Shown here: positions 34,977 through 43,496 of the stretch, in pieces
Layout: every line of letters starts with the position of its first letter
Position numbering within the stretch: position 1 is the stretch's first letter
Assembly (NCBI GenBank): GCA_964369975.1
Contig: CAYJFZ010000008.1
Location: forward strand, 1-64,000
DNA: 64,000 bases
DNA from: RGIG3102 sp964369975
Lineage (GTDB): Bacteria > Bacillota > Clostridia > Oscillospirales > Ruminococcaceae
Direction of reading: 5' to 3'
The notes under the pieces: model-generated
The model's database searches: none
Told to the model about the DNA's origin: nothing
The model's input: the letters and a program-made list of their open reading frames with translations, nothing else
Made by a program: the position numbers and the translations under genes

Positions 34977-35747
34977 TTATCCTAAGAGCATAAGCATATC
35001 TTGCACTGCCTGCATCATGAGTGTTACTACTTCTTCTAAGTAGTCGCCAATAGGGCTAATTAAGAACACTAATAAAGAAATTCCTACAAGTATGCGAAGT
35101 TGTATACTAAGTATAAATAAGTTGATTTGCGAGATTATTCTCATAAGTAAACCTATTGCCACTTCAACTAATAGCTCAAAAGCTATAATAGGAAGTGCTA
35201 ATTTTACAGCTAAGGCTATACATTCGCAGAAAATTTTAACCATTGCCTCATACGCTTGTATTCCTAAAGTTAGCTGTGTGTAAGGTACCACCTCGTGAGA
35301 GGTAATAAATATTTTGAAAAGAGCTGCGTGGCCATCTACTGCAAAAAATAACAATAAGTAAAAAATTTGCAAGATATTACCTGTTAGGGCCATTTGTGAG
35401 CCTGATTGCACATCGTATACCGTCGCCATAGATATACCCATTTTAAAGTCGATAGCATAACCTGCATACACAGGAACCATCTCAAAAATATGCATAACTA
35501 AGGCTAAGCAAAGCCCAATTATTAACTCTTTCATAAGCAAAAATCCATACATAAATGAATTTGTTACTTGTATATCTATTGCTGGCACTGTTGGGAATAT
35601 CAGTATTGATAATATTAAGATAATCCCTGCTTTATAAAGATTTGGAATTGAATTCCTTGAGTAAATAGGGTTTAGTAATATTGCTCCTGACATTCGCATA
35701 ATTATCAAAGTGAAAAGGAAAAATCCACTCGTTGCGGGTGCTAACAT
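34977..35747 (-). CDS. fliR: Flagellar export apparatus protein FliR
   Basis: A 256-aa membrane protein of the export gate with about six hydrophobic segments. Typical features are FTLIIMRMSGAILLNPIYS at the N-terminus, then NSFMYGFLLMKELIIGLCLA, and the GYAIDFKMGISMATVYD motif. It follows fliQ by 4 bp and keeps the classic fliP-fliQ-fliR-flhB order. No fusion to FlhB is present. Confidence 0.95.
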   Translation of the reverse strand: MLAPATSGFFLFTLIIMRMSGAILLNPIYSRNSIPNLYKAGIILILSILIFPTVPAIDIQVTNSFMYGFLLMKELIIGLCLALVMHIFEMVPVYAGYAIDFKMGISMATVYDVQSGSQMALTGNILQIFYLLLFFAVDGHAALFKIFITSHEVVPYTQLTLGIQAYEAMVKIFCECIALAVKLALPIIAFELLVEVAIGLLMRIISQINLFILSIQLRILVGISLLVFLISPIGDYLEEVVTLMMQAVQDMLMLLG

Positions 35748-35751
35748 ATCA

Positions 35752-36015
35752 CTAACCTCTAACTATCATATCTAAAATTTGAATTGTGAAGTTTTGTAGT
35801 TGTGTAAGCATTACACCGCCCGTAATAACGAGCATTAGGCCAATAACTACAAGTTTTGGCACAAAGGTTAGAGTTTGCTCGTGTATCTGTGTTGCCGCTT
35901 GAAGTATAGATATTACTATACCAACAAGCATAGCTACTAACAAAATCGGTCCGCCAAGCTGCATAGCTAATACGAACATTTGATAAAATACATCTGTTAT
36001 TTCGCCTTGTGTCAT
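35752..36015 (-). CDS. fliQ: Flagellar export apparatus protein FliQ
   Basis: An 87-aa protein with two membrane helices, part of the FliPQR export gate. MTQGEITDVFYQMFVLAMQL and GGPILLVAMLVGIVISILQA plus the conserved ATQIHEQTLTFVPK loop are diagnostic. Located 16 bp after fliP and 4 bp before fliR. Confidence 0.96.
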   Translation of the reverse strand: MTQGEITDVFYQMFVLAMQLGGPILLVAMLVGIVISILQAATQIHEQTLTFVPKLVVIGLMLVITGGVMLTQLQNFTIQILDMIVRG

Positions 36016-36031
36016 AAGCTATACACCTCCT

Positions 36032-36691
36032 TTAGACTAAAAAACTCTGTGCTATTGATGAGAATAATAACTCCCACCCATTTATTGATACGAACAATAA
36101 TAACTTAAATGGTAATGATATAGTAGCCGGTGAAAGCATAATCATACCCATTGACATTAATGTTGAGGATACTATTATATCTATTAATAAAAATGGTATG
36201 TATAAAAGTAAGCCTGCTATAAACCCTCTTGCTAATTCGCTTGTCATAAACGCCGGTATTATCACTGTTATCGGCATGTCCATAGGCTCTAAGGAAGGGT
36301 CTGTATTTGATAAGTCTACATACATATTAAGCGTTCTTATTTCTGTATGTGTGAGCATAAACTCTTTCAGTGGCTCTTGGGCTAATTCAAGAGCTTCTTC
36401 TTGAGTTATTTCTTGGTTTGAATACGGCTGATATGCTACTGTGTTAATTTCCTCTAAAACAGGAGACATTATAAACAATGTTAAAAACAAAGCTATCCCT
36501 GTTAAGACCATATTAGGAGGCGTTTGTGGCATACCCACAGCATTCCTTGTAAAAGAGAGAATAATGATAATTCTAACAAAAGAAGTCATCATTATGATAA
36601 TTGACGGTAAAAGCATTATTATCGTCAACATCAAAAGTATATCTAATGTCGGCACTTGTCCTGCATTAATACTGACTAATGCATCTGTCAT
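36032..36691 (-). CDS. fliP: Flagellar export apparatus protein FliP
   Basis: A 219-aa export-gate protein. This is a short FliP without a long periplasmic signal region: the first helix starts at LDILLMLTIIMLLPSIIIMM. The conserved TSFVRIIIILSFTRNAVGMP and QTPPNMVLTGIALFLTLFIM segments and the C-terminal SPATISLPFKLLLFVSINGW follow. It overlaps fliO by four bases (ATGA), showing coupled translation. Confidence 0.95.
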   Translation of the reverse strand: MTDALVSINAGQVPTLDILLMLTIIMLLPSIIIMMTSFVRIIIILSFTRNAVGMPQTPPNMVLTGIALFLTLFIMSPVLEEINTVAYQPYSNQEITQEEALELAQEPLKEFMLTHTEIRTLNMYVDLSNTDPSLEPMDMPITVIIPAFMTSELARGFIAGLLLYIPFLLIDIIVSSTLMSMGMIMLSPATISLPFKLLLFVSINGWELLFSSIAQSFLV

Positions 36692-37029
36692 TTATCTTTT
36701 TCTCCTTTTTTCATTTTTTCTAATATCGTTTTAAAATCTAAAACTTGATTTGCATTTTCGTTTATTTGTGGCTCTATTACATCTTCTTTATTTAATTCTT
36801 TTAATAATGTAATAGCGTTATTACTAGAAGAAATCAAAAAATATTCGTTTGCTATTTTTATTATATAAAGTGCCTTATCTTGTGATAAATACATTCTGTC
36901 TATAACCTTCATATTTTTGCTCATATTAGGATTATTCACAAAAGGCACCCTGCCTATATTCTTTGATACAAAGTATGCTAAAAAGAGCATTAGTACAACA
37001 ATACTTAATGTACCTATTGCTTCTAACAT
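36688..37029 (-). CDS. fliO: Flagellar biosynthesis protein FliO/FliZ-like
   Basis: A 113-aa protein with one N-terminal membrane helix (IGTLSIVVLMLFLAYFVSKN) and a cytoplasmic domain containing the conserved MKVIDRMYLSQDKALYIIKI segment. It assists FliP folding and stability. The family is poorly conserved, but position between fliY and fliP and the pattern agree. Confidence 0.88.
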   Translation of the reverse strand: MLEAIGTLSIVVLMLFLAYFVSKNIGRVPFVNNPNMSKNMKVIDRMYLSQDKALYIIKIANEYFLISSSNNAITLLKELNKEDVIEPQINENANQVLDFKTILEKMKKGEKDK

Positions 37030-37041
37030 ATAATTCTCCTT

Positions 37042-38253
37042 TTATAATTCGATTTCTTTTTTGATTATTTCTGTAACTCTTATGCCAAAGCTATCATCCA
37101 CAACTACTACATCGCCTTTAGCTATACATTGGCCATTAACAAGTAAATCTACTTGCTCGCCTGCTAATTTATCTAAAACTACGAGTGAGCCTGTGTTTAA
37201 CTCTAATATATCTTTAACTAATCTTTTTGTTCTACCAATTTCAACGCTCACTTCAACAGGCACACCCATAACAAGGCCCATGTTTTCCTCTTTACCACTT
37301 GAAACGCCTTGCATTGCAAGATTAGTTTTAATTGGTTGTTGTGCTTGAATTTGTTTTGGATCTCTTTGTGTATTCATTTGACTTAGCATAATTTGTTTTT
37401 CTAATAGCTGTGTCATCTGCTGTAGTGTTTGAGTTAATTGGTCAGGATTTGAAACAGTAACAGGGGCTTGCACTGGCACAGGAGTAGTCATTTGTGGCTG
37501 TGCTATTTGTGTAACTACTTGCTCTACTACTGGATTCGGGGTTATTTCTTGTGGTGTTTGTGTTTCTTGGGTAGGCTGTACTTCTTCAGTAGCTTGCGCT
37601 TGCTGTACTTCAGTAGCTTGCACTTGCGGTGCTTTGCTAACTTCTTGCTGTGGCATACCTTCATCACCAAAGAAACCATTTACCATATCTTTTACTAACT
37701 CGATAGGTAACACATTGATGAATTCACTTTGCATTTTATCACCGATACTTAGCATGAAGTTTACTTCCACCATAGCATCGTCGGACGGAAAATATTTCTT
37801 TTTGAATTCCTCGGTATCTTCAATTTCAAAAACTTTTGGAGTTGATATGTCAATTGTTCTTGATAACATTTCAGCCATCGCAGTTGAAGAAGCGCCCATC
37901 ATTTGGTTCATTACTTCTCCTATTGCACTCATAGAAATTTCATCAAGTTCAAATATTTCATCAACTTCTTCTTTGCCCATTAGCATAGATACAATTATAC
38001 CAACATCGCTTAATTTCAGCACCATAATATTGCTGCCTGTTAAGCCTTCGCTATAACCTATCTCAACTCCTACGGCAGGTTCTAATTGTTTAAATTCAAA
38101 GTCATCTTTAACCTTAACACTAACTTTTGGTAAGGTTATATCAACCCTTGTATTAAGCATAGTGGATATAGCTGTAGCAGCTGAGCCTAAACTAATATTT
38201 AGTATCTCACCTATCGCATCTATTTCCATAGCCGTTAATAAATTAGGTTCCAT
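37042..38253 (-). CDS. fliY: Flagellar motor switch phosphatase FliY (FliN-like C-terminus)
   Basis: A C-ring protein combining CheC-like phosphatase and FliN functions. ATG 38253 gives 403 aa; an in-frame GTG at 38265 is too near the AGGAAAG ribosome site. Residues about 5-200 are CheC-like with two active-site motifs (GEILNISLGSAATAIS and GEVMNQMMGASSTAMA). A Gln/Thr/Pro-rich linker follows (about 200-310). The C-terminal SpoA/FliN domain has MGVPVEVSVEIGRTKRLVKD and LNTGSLVVLDKLAGEQVDLL. It removes phosphate from CheY at the motor. It follows flgC, which is out of its normal place. Confidence 0.95.
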   Translation of the reverse strand: MEPNLLTAMEIDAIGEILNISLGSAATAISTMLNTRVDITLPKVSVKVKDDFEFKQLEPAVGVEIGYSEGLTGSNIMVLKLSDVGIIVSMLMGKEEVDEIFELDEISMSAIGEVMNQMMGASSTAMAEMLSRTIDISTPKVFEIEDTEEFKKKYFPSDDAMVEVNFMLSIGDKMQSEFINVLPIELVKDMVNGFFGDEGMPQQEVSKAPQVQATEVQQAQATEEVQPTQETQTPQEITPNPVVEQVVTQIAQPQMTTPVPVQAPVTVSNPDQLTQTLQQMTQLLEKQIMLSQMNTQRDPKQIQAQQPIKTNLAMQGVSSGKEENMGLVMGVPVEVSVEIGRTKRLVKDILELNTGSLVVLDKLAGEQVDLLVNGQCIAKGDVVVVDDSFGIRVTEIIKKEIEL

Positions 38254-38287
38254 ATGCTTTCTCACTTTCCTGCAAACTATATTTTAT

Positions 38288-38728
38288 TTATTTACCAATT
38301 TCTAAGGCTCTTTGAGCCATCTCGTGCATTGTATTGAATGCTGTAACATTCGCCTCATACGATCTAAATGCTGCCATAGCATCGGAAGTTTCTTTTACTA
38401 AATCAACATTTGGCATAAGTACATATCCATTTTCGTCTGCATCAGGATGTGATGGGTCGTATACTGGACTTAGCTCTGTTGGATCTTCTACTATTTGAGC
38501 TACCACAACTCCCGCCCCACTATTATTTTGCCCTGTTAATTGTGCTTGTAAAACAGATTCAAAAGAGTTATCAATTTCTTCTAAGACCACCATTTTTCTT
38601 ACATAAGGTGTTCCGTCTTCTGTTCTTGTGGTTTCGATGTTAGCTATATTTTCAGATGCTACATCTAAACGCATTCTTTGCGCTGTCATACCTGAAGCGC
38701 TTATATTTAATGAGCTTAAAAATGCCAT
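38288..38728 (-). CDS. flgC: Flagellar basal-body rod protein FlgC, displaced from flgB
   Basis: A 146-aa proximal rod protein. The N-terminus FLSSLNISASGMTAQRMRLD, then VASENIANIETTRTEDG, PYVRKMVVLEE, and the C-terminal VNLVKE-like PNVDLVKETSDAMAAFRSYE identify FlgC rather than FlgB or FlgG. In most Firmicutes, flgC lies between flgB and fliE; here flgB and fliE are only 23 bp apart and flgC is 12.5 kb away, between cheY and fliY. It has its own AGGAGGA site and is intact. No second flgC is present in the window. Confidence 0.94.
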   Translation of the reverse strand: MAFLSSLNISASGMTAQRMRLDVASENIANIETTRTEDGTPYVRKMVVLEEIDNSFESVLQAQLTGQNNSGAGVVVAQIVEDPTELSPVYDPSHPDADENGYVLMPNVDLVKETSDAMAAFRSYEANVTAFNTMHEMAQRALEIGK

Positions 38729-38740
38729 AACTTCCTCCTT

Positions 38741-39100
38741 TTATCCTAAAATTTTGGAAACAGCCTCTATTATTCTATCAGCTTTAAAAGGCTTAACGAT
38801 AAAGTCTTTAGCTCCTGATTTTATTGCATCGATTACCATTGATTCTTGACCCATTGCAGAACACATAATTACGCAAGCTGAAGGATTAATTGTTTTAATT
38901 TCTTTTAATGCTTCAAGTCCTGTCATATTAGGCATTGTGATATCAAGGATAACTAAGTCAGGTGACTCTGCCTTGTATTTTTCTACTGCATCAGCTCCGT
39001 CTACTGCCTCTACTATTTCTTCATAGCCACCCTTTACAAGTGTATCTTTAATCATCATTCTCATAAATGCAGCATCGTCTACTACTAAAATTTTAGCCAT
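38741..39100 (-). CDS. cheY: Chemotaxis response regulator CheY
   Basis: A 119-aa single receiver domain. The acidic pocket KILVVDDAAFMRMMI, phospho-acceptor Asp in LVILDITMPNMTG, the Thr/Ser position in VIMCSAMGQ and the conserved Lys in DFIVKPFKADRI are all present. It is phosphorylated by CheA, binds FliM/FliY at the switch, and is dephosphorylated by CheC and FliY. It lies between fliM and the displaced flgC. Confidence 0.96.
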   Translation of the reverse strand: MAKILVVDDAAFMRMMIKDTLVKGGYEEIVEAVDGADAVEKYKAESPDLVILDITMPNMTGLEALKEIKTINPSACVIMCSAMGQESMVIDAIKSGAKDFIVKPFKADRIIEAVSKILG

Positions 39101-39120
39101 TATTATTTACCTCTTTCTTT

Positions 39121-40134
39121 TTATATTTGTTCATTTTCAATTAATTCAGAACTCAGTCTGTTTTGTATTTGTATAGCTGTATTTCGCTTATACACACCTA
39201 TTCGTCCTTCAAACCACGGTTGATTTTCTATATATAATGTGACTTGTGAGTCCTTAGGTCTTGATAAGTCTATTACATCTCCTACTTGAAGGCCATAAAC
39301 ATCTTCTATATTAAGTGTTGTCCCCTCAAGCACTGCACTAATTTCCATTGTGCTCCTATTAAGTGCTGTTAAAATAGCTTCTCTTGCTGTGATGTAATCT
39401 TCGGATAATATATCATTTTCATCTTTCTTTTCATCTAAGGAAGTGAATACTGAAGTTAATAATGTTCCGGGGATACATATCATTGCCGCCCCGTTTGCAC
39501 CTGCTGTTTTAATGTTCATTGAAACAATTATTACAGGCTCATCCAAACTTATTCCATTAAAAAGCATTGGATTTTCTTCTACTCTTGTATCTGTTAAGTT
39601 TAAGTCGATGTAATTTTCCCAAGCTGCCGTTGTTGTGCTAATGAAAGTTTCTATAACTTTTTCATAAATAGCAAGTTCTATTTCGGTATACTGATACGAA
39701 GAATTTATAGCTAAGGTAGTATCATCTAAGCCACCTAACATCCTATCTATCATATTTACCATTAAACCTGTATCTACATGTACAAGCATCGGCACAAACT
39801 TTGTATCCTGTGCTGTTTTAACATTTACAGTAGTCATTACATCGTTTTCATCGAGCATATTGTTAAACTCAAAATATCGCTGTTCTTCTACTAAAGAAAT
39901 TTCTACTTCTGCAACTGTTCTTAAAATACCATTAAGTCTTAAAGATAAAAGTCTTGCATAGTTATCATAGACACTCGATAATAGCCTTAACTTATCTTTT
40001 GTAAACTTTTTAGGACTGCTAAAATCGTATTTTCGCCACTTATCCTTGCTTTCATCTTTTTTAGCAGCACTCGGTTCATCATTGATGTTATTAAGTAGTG
40101 CATCAATCTGACTTTGCGTTAAAATATCCGGCAT
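39121..40134 (-). CDS. fliM: Flagellar motor switch protein FliM
   Basis: A 337-aa C-ring protein. The N-terminal CheY-binding peptide DILTQSQIDALLNNI is present, then the CheC-like middle domain (LRLNGILRTVAEVEISLVEE, RMLGGLDDT), and the C-terminal FliN-like domain (LQVGDVIDLSRPKDSQVTLY). It follows motB by 21 bp. In Bacillus, fliL stands between the stator-related and switch genes; no fliL is visible here. Confidence 0.95.
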   Translation of the reverse strand: MPDILTQSQIDALLNNINDEPSAAKKDESKDKWRKYDFSSPKKFTKDKLRLLSSVYDNYARLLSLRLNGILRTVAEVEISLVEEQRYFEFNNMLDENDVMTTVNVKTAQDTKFVPMLVHVDTGLMVNMIDRMLGGLDDTTLAINSSYQYTEIELAIYEKVIETFISTTTAAWENYIDLNLTDTRVEENPMLFNGISLDEPVIIVSMNIKTAGANGAAMICIPGTLLTSVFTSLDEKKDENDILSEDYITAREAILTALNRSTMEISAVLEGTTLNIEDVYGLQVGDVIDLSRPKDSQVTLYIENQPWFEGRIGVYKRNTAIQIQNRLSSELIENEQI

Positions 40135-40155
40135 TACATCACCTCATTTCTTAAT

Positions 40156-40926
40156 TTAATTTTCTTGTGGGGTAGATGAGTATTCATAGACTTGTGAATA
40201 GTAATCATCTAAGGCTTGCTCTACTGCTCCTGTTTTAGTTATTATCATTTCAACTCGCCTGTTTCTTGCCCTACCCTCAGGGGTTTCAAAGGTATCTATG
40301 GGATGGAATTGACCATAACCTGTACTTACAAGCCTTGCAGGGTCTATAATATTTTTTTCTTGAATGTAGGCTATAACTACAGCCGCCCTTGAAGCTGAAA
40401 GCACTCTGTCTGTATATACATCATTCGGCTGTGTAGCACTGGCTTGTGAGGTGTGGCCTAAGACATGGATTTCTTGAATGGAAGAAGCTGCTTGAGATAT
40501 AGCTTGTGAGAAGTCATCTAAAAGCGCTGCACCTTCTGGTCTTAAAACATCGCTGTCCCCATCAAAAAATACGCTATCGTTAAAGGTTATAAATTGATAA
40601 CCATCACCTGAAGTTACTTGAATATCAGAAGTGTCTTTATATTCTTGTGATATTTCAACTAAGTTGTGATATAAATCTTGAAACTCTTGCTCACTTGCTC
40701 CTGTTAAAAAATCTTCCCCATCTTTAATTTCAACATCACCTGTAACTATTTGAGATAACTCCTCAGCGTCTGGATTTAAACTTCTAACTAAGTTCATAAA
40801 TTTTGTTTGGTCAACGCTTGAAATAGAATATAAAAGTACAAAGAAACAAAGTAACAGCGTTACCATATCTCCATAAGTACCCATCCAGTCTGCCCCACCT
40901 TCGGGTGGTTTTTGTTTTCTTTGCAT
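40156..40926 (-). CDS. motB: Flagellar motor stator protein MotB
   Basis: A 256-aa stator protein with one membrane helix and a C-terminal OmpA-like peptidoglycan-binding domain. The ion-binding Asp is D20 in WMGTYGDMVTLLLCFF. The peptidoglycan-binding signature is in VLSASRAAVVIAYIQE and GYGQFHPIDTFETPEGRARN with NRRVEMII. It follows motA (60-bp gap). Proton or sodium use cannot be decided from the sequence. Confidence 0.94.
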   Translation of the reverse strand: MQRKQKPPEGGADWMGTYGDMVTLLLCFFVLLYSISSVDQTKFMNLVRSLNPDAEELSQIVTGDVEIKDGEDFLTGASEQEFQDLYHNLVEISQEYKDTSDIQVTSGDGYQFITFNDSVFFDGDSDVLRPEGAALLDDFSQAISQAASSIQEIHVLGHTSQASATQPNDVYTDRVLSASRAAVVIAYIQEKNIIDPARLVSTGYGQFHPIDTFETPEGRARNRRVEMIITKTGAVEQALDDYYSQVYEYSSTPQEN

Positions 40927-40986
40927 AGCATATTCCTTTCTTTATATAATATTATACTAATATAATTAATTTACTATTTTTATGTA

Positions 40987-41787
40987 TTATTTTTCCGCTG
41001 GAGCTGATTCTCCTGCGATAATTTTTAATTTTTGTTTTTGTGGTAGTAGTGAAGATAGTTTTTCTTTTAGAGTTTTTGGGTTTTCACCTGCTTGGATACC
41101 CATAACGCCCTCTACTATAATTTGTCTATATAAAACTTCTTCTTCATTTCTAATTCTTAATTTTTTTGCAATTGGCATGAATATTAAGTTACCTAATATA
41201 CAGCCATAAAGAGTTGTAACTAAGGCAACTGACATACTTGCGCCTAAGTCTGTTGAAGCTCCTGATGATAAGTCCATACTTGCAAGCATATTAATAAGAC
41301 CTATAAGTGTTCCTATCATACCAAAAGCTGGGGCAAAGGCTGCTGCTTTATCATATATCTCAACTTCATCTGAGTGTCGTTTATCCATAAAGGCAATCTC
41401 ATTTTCAAGCATTCCCCTTACTTTTTCTGCTTCCATAGCATCTACTACGAGCATTATTCCTTGCTTAAAGAAAGGATCTTCTAAAGCATTCGCCTTTTCT
41501 TCTAAGGCTAAAAGTCCATTTTTTCTTGCATCTTGTGCAAATTCTACGAGCTGTTCTATAACAGGCTCTGGATTAAATTGTTTTCCTGATGTTAACTTTG
41601 CAAAGTGCTTAATAATATTTTTGAGCATACTTAAAGGAAAACTTGCTATAACAGCACTGAAGGTACCACCTATAACTATCATAATACTCGCAGGGTCAAT
41701 AAACCCTGAAATCTCGCCTGATCCCATGATTGATACAATAATAAAAGCAAAACCTGCTACAATACCAACAATTGTTGTAATATCCAT
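40987..41787 (-). CDS. motA: Flagellar motor stator protein MotA
   Basis: A 266-aa membrane protein with four helices, forming the ion channel with MotB. The N-terminal GIVAGFAFIIVSIMGSGEIS and GFIDPASIMIVIGGTFSAVI, the cytoplasmic loop with ALEEKANALEDPFFKQGIML, and the channel motif PAFGMIGTLIGLINMLASMD are diagnostic. It sits between flbD and motB, as is common in clostridial fla/che operons. Confidence 0.95.
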   Translation of the reverse strand: MDITTIVGIVAGFAFIIVSIMGSGEISGFIDPASIMIVIGGTFSAVIASFPLSMLKNIIKHFAKLTSGKQFNPEPVIEQLVEFAQDARKNGLLALEEKANALEDPFFKQGIMLVVDAMEAEKVRGMLENEIAFMDKRHSDEVEIYDKAAAFAPAFGMIGTLIGLINMLASMDLSSGASTDLGASMSVALVTTLYGCILGNLIFMPIAKKLRIRNEEEVLYRQIIVEGVMGIQAGENPKTLKEKLSSLLPQKQKLKIIAGESAPAEK

Positions 41788-41793
41788 TTGTTA

Positions 41794-41997
41794 CTAATCC
41801 TCCATTTTATATAATTTAGTAAAGCATTGTTGTTTAAACTCAATAATGCGTTGCTTTATATCATCTTTAGTTTCTTCTACTATATGATATCTACCATTCA
41901 TCATAATTATTTTTGATTCTGGTATTATTTCTATGAATTCAATTTGCTCTGGATTAATGAGAATTATTTCGCCATTTAACTTTGTAAGTTCAATCAT
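41794..41997 (-). CDS. flbD: Flagellar protein FlbD
   Basis: A 67-aa small protein found between flgE and motA in many Firmicutes and spirochaetes. The start MIELTKLNGEIILINPEQIE with AAAGGATG upstream fits better than the longer frame, which lacks a site. ESKIIMMNGRYHIVEE also matches the family. Its molecular role is unclear; a link to stator or hook assembly is suggested only by conserved position. Confidence 0.92.
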   Translation of the reverse strand: MIELTKLNGEIILINPEQIEFIEIIPESKIIMMNGRYHIVEETKDDIKQRIIEFKQQCFTKLYKMED

Positions 41998-42018
41998 AAT
42001 ATCATCCTTTACTTTTTT

Positions 42019-42045
42019 ATTCGGGTAGGGCAAGCCTACCCGAAT
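42019..42045 (-). promoter_or_regulatory. Intercistronic stem-loop between flgE and flbD
   Basis: Perfect 11-bp inverted repeat ATTCGGGTAGG / CCTACCCGAAT with a 5-base loop, and no following T-run on the minus strand. It may protect the 3' end of the abundant hook mRNA, or partly insulate it from the downstream motor genes. Confidence 0.55.
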
Positions 42046-42060
42046 ATAAATTAGTTAAAA

Positions 42061-42996
42061 TTATCTCTTCATATTTACAAGCTGTTCTAACATTTCATCT
42101 GTTACTGTTATGATTTTTGTGTTTGCTTGATAACCTCTTTGAGTTGTTATCATATCAGCCATATCAGTAGCTAAGTCTACATTTGATTGCTCTAAATAAC
42201 CTGATAAAATTTGACCTAAAGCGCCTGTTGCTTCTAAAGCTTCTACTTGACCTGCGTTACCGCCGATTTCAAAAAGATAACCTGAAGTTTGTTCTAAACC
42301 ATTTGGGTTTTCTACTGAAGCAAGGGCTATTTGACCGATAACGATAGTTTTGTTGCTATCGTCTATACCTAAAATAACACCATCTTGACCTATTTTAATT
42401 TGTTGGATTGTGTATCTTACACCTGGTGTCGGTGGTGTAGTTGAAGTATCTGGATCAGTTTCATAAGGTATTTGAATTGCATGTAGACCAGTAGTTACCA
42501 TAGTTTCAGCGTTTAATTCATCAGTTGGTCTATATCCATAAACATAGTTACCTGTATCATCTACTAAATAACCATTATCATCAACTGAGAATATACCAAC
42601 TCTTGATAAGGCTAAGCCTGTACCTTCTAAGGCATTGTTTGCAATTGCAGTAGTAGAAGTATCAATCATAGGCCCTACAATGAAAAAGCCTGTACCATTA
42701 ATCATACAGTTACTACCTGAGCCTGTATACGCCCTACCACCTTGAGTGTGGTTTGTTGAAATTGAGCCTAAGTTTGAGCCGTAGCCAAGTTGTGAAGCAT
42801 TTACACCACCACTTGCACCTGCAGCTTCATTACCGCCAGTACTTGAAATTACATTTTGGTATAAAGCGTCTTGAAAGTTTGCGCTTTTTGATTTGTAGCC
42901 CCATGTATTAACATTGGCAACATTATTACTGATAACATCCATCTTTGATTGATGTGAACGTAATCCCGCTATTGCAGCGAACATCGATTTAACCAT
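42061..42996 (-). CDS. flgE: Flagellar hook protein FlgE (short form)
   Basis: A hook subunit of 311 aa, at the short end for FlgE. The N-terminal VKSMFAAIAGLRSHQSKMDV, then ISNNVANVNTWGYKSK and NFQDALYQ, and the C-terminal GYLEQSNVDLATDMADMITT with QRGYQANTKIITVTDEML are conserved D0 segments. The surface domain between them is reduced. It could in principle be an FlgG-type rod protein, but it lies in the flgD-flgE-flbD-motA order, so hook is the better reading. Spacing to the upstream TIGR02530 gene is 83 bp, with no promoter found. Confidence 0.88.
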   Translation of the reverse strand: MVKSMFAAIAGLRSHQSKMDVISNNVANVNTWGYKSKSANFQDALYQNVISSTGGNEAAGASGGVNASQLGYGSNLGSISTNHTQGGRAYTGSGSNCMINGTGFFIVGPMIDTSTTAIANNALEGTGLALSRVGIFSVDDNGYLVDDTGNYVYGYRPTDELNAETMVTTGLHAIQIPYETDPDTSTTPPTPGVRYTIQQIKIGQDGVILGIDDSNKTIVIGQIALASVENPNGLEQTSGYLFEIGGNAGQVEALEATGALGQILSGYLEQSNVDLATDMADMITTQRGYQANTKIITVTDEMLEQLVNMKR

Positions 42997-43079
42997 TATA
43001 AATTCCTTTCATTTTGATAAACAGAGCTGTTTTTGCTTTAATCATTCACACTAAAGCTATAACTTCCATAATGGTCCAG

Positions 43080-43460
43080 CTATATTAAAACTGCACTGTC
43101 TATATTTGTAAATATATTTTCTTTCATTTCTCTTGCGTTCATTGTAGTTATAACTGTGTTGTTCTCAACATTTACTATAAAAGCATTTTGAGAGCCTATA
43201 ACTACTACATCTTTTGCTCCTTTTAAGCGAGCTTTTTCGACTGCTTGATTTAAATCTGTTAATAAAGAGTCTGTATAATCTACTCCTCGCTCTTGCATTC
43301 TTGAAATTGCATGCTTTGAAAACTTCACCGAGCTTTCATCAAGATTTTGCTTGAGTATATCGGAGAAACTCACATCGGCTTTATTATTATTTTGCGTACT
43401 AATATTTATATCATGTTCAAGCTTTAGCTGCTGAATACTTGATAATTTATCAATAGCCAT
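43080..43460 (-). CDS. Flagellar operon protein, TIGR02530 family
   Basis: A 126-aa small protein usually encoded between flgD and flgE in Firmicutes. I choose ATG 43460, 8 bases after GGAGG; the ATG at 43466 is only 2 bases away. Family sequence FSKHAISRMQERGVDYTDSL and the C-terminal NAFIVNVENNTVITTMNAR are present. Function is not established; the position suggests a role in hook assembly. Confidence 0.88.
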   Translation of the reverse strand: MAIDKLSSIQQLKLEHDINISTQNNNKADVSFSDILKQNLDESSVKFSKHAISRMQERGVDYTDSLLTDLNQAVEKARLKGAKDVVVIGSQNAFIVNVENNTVITTMNAREMKENIFTNIDSAVLI

Positions 43461-43496
43461 ATTCATTCCCTCCTTAATACTTTAATTTAAATTTTT

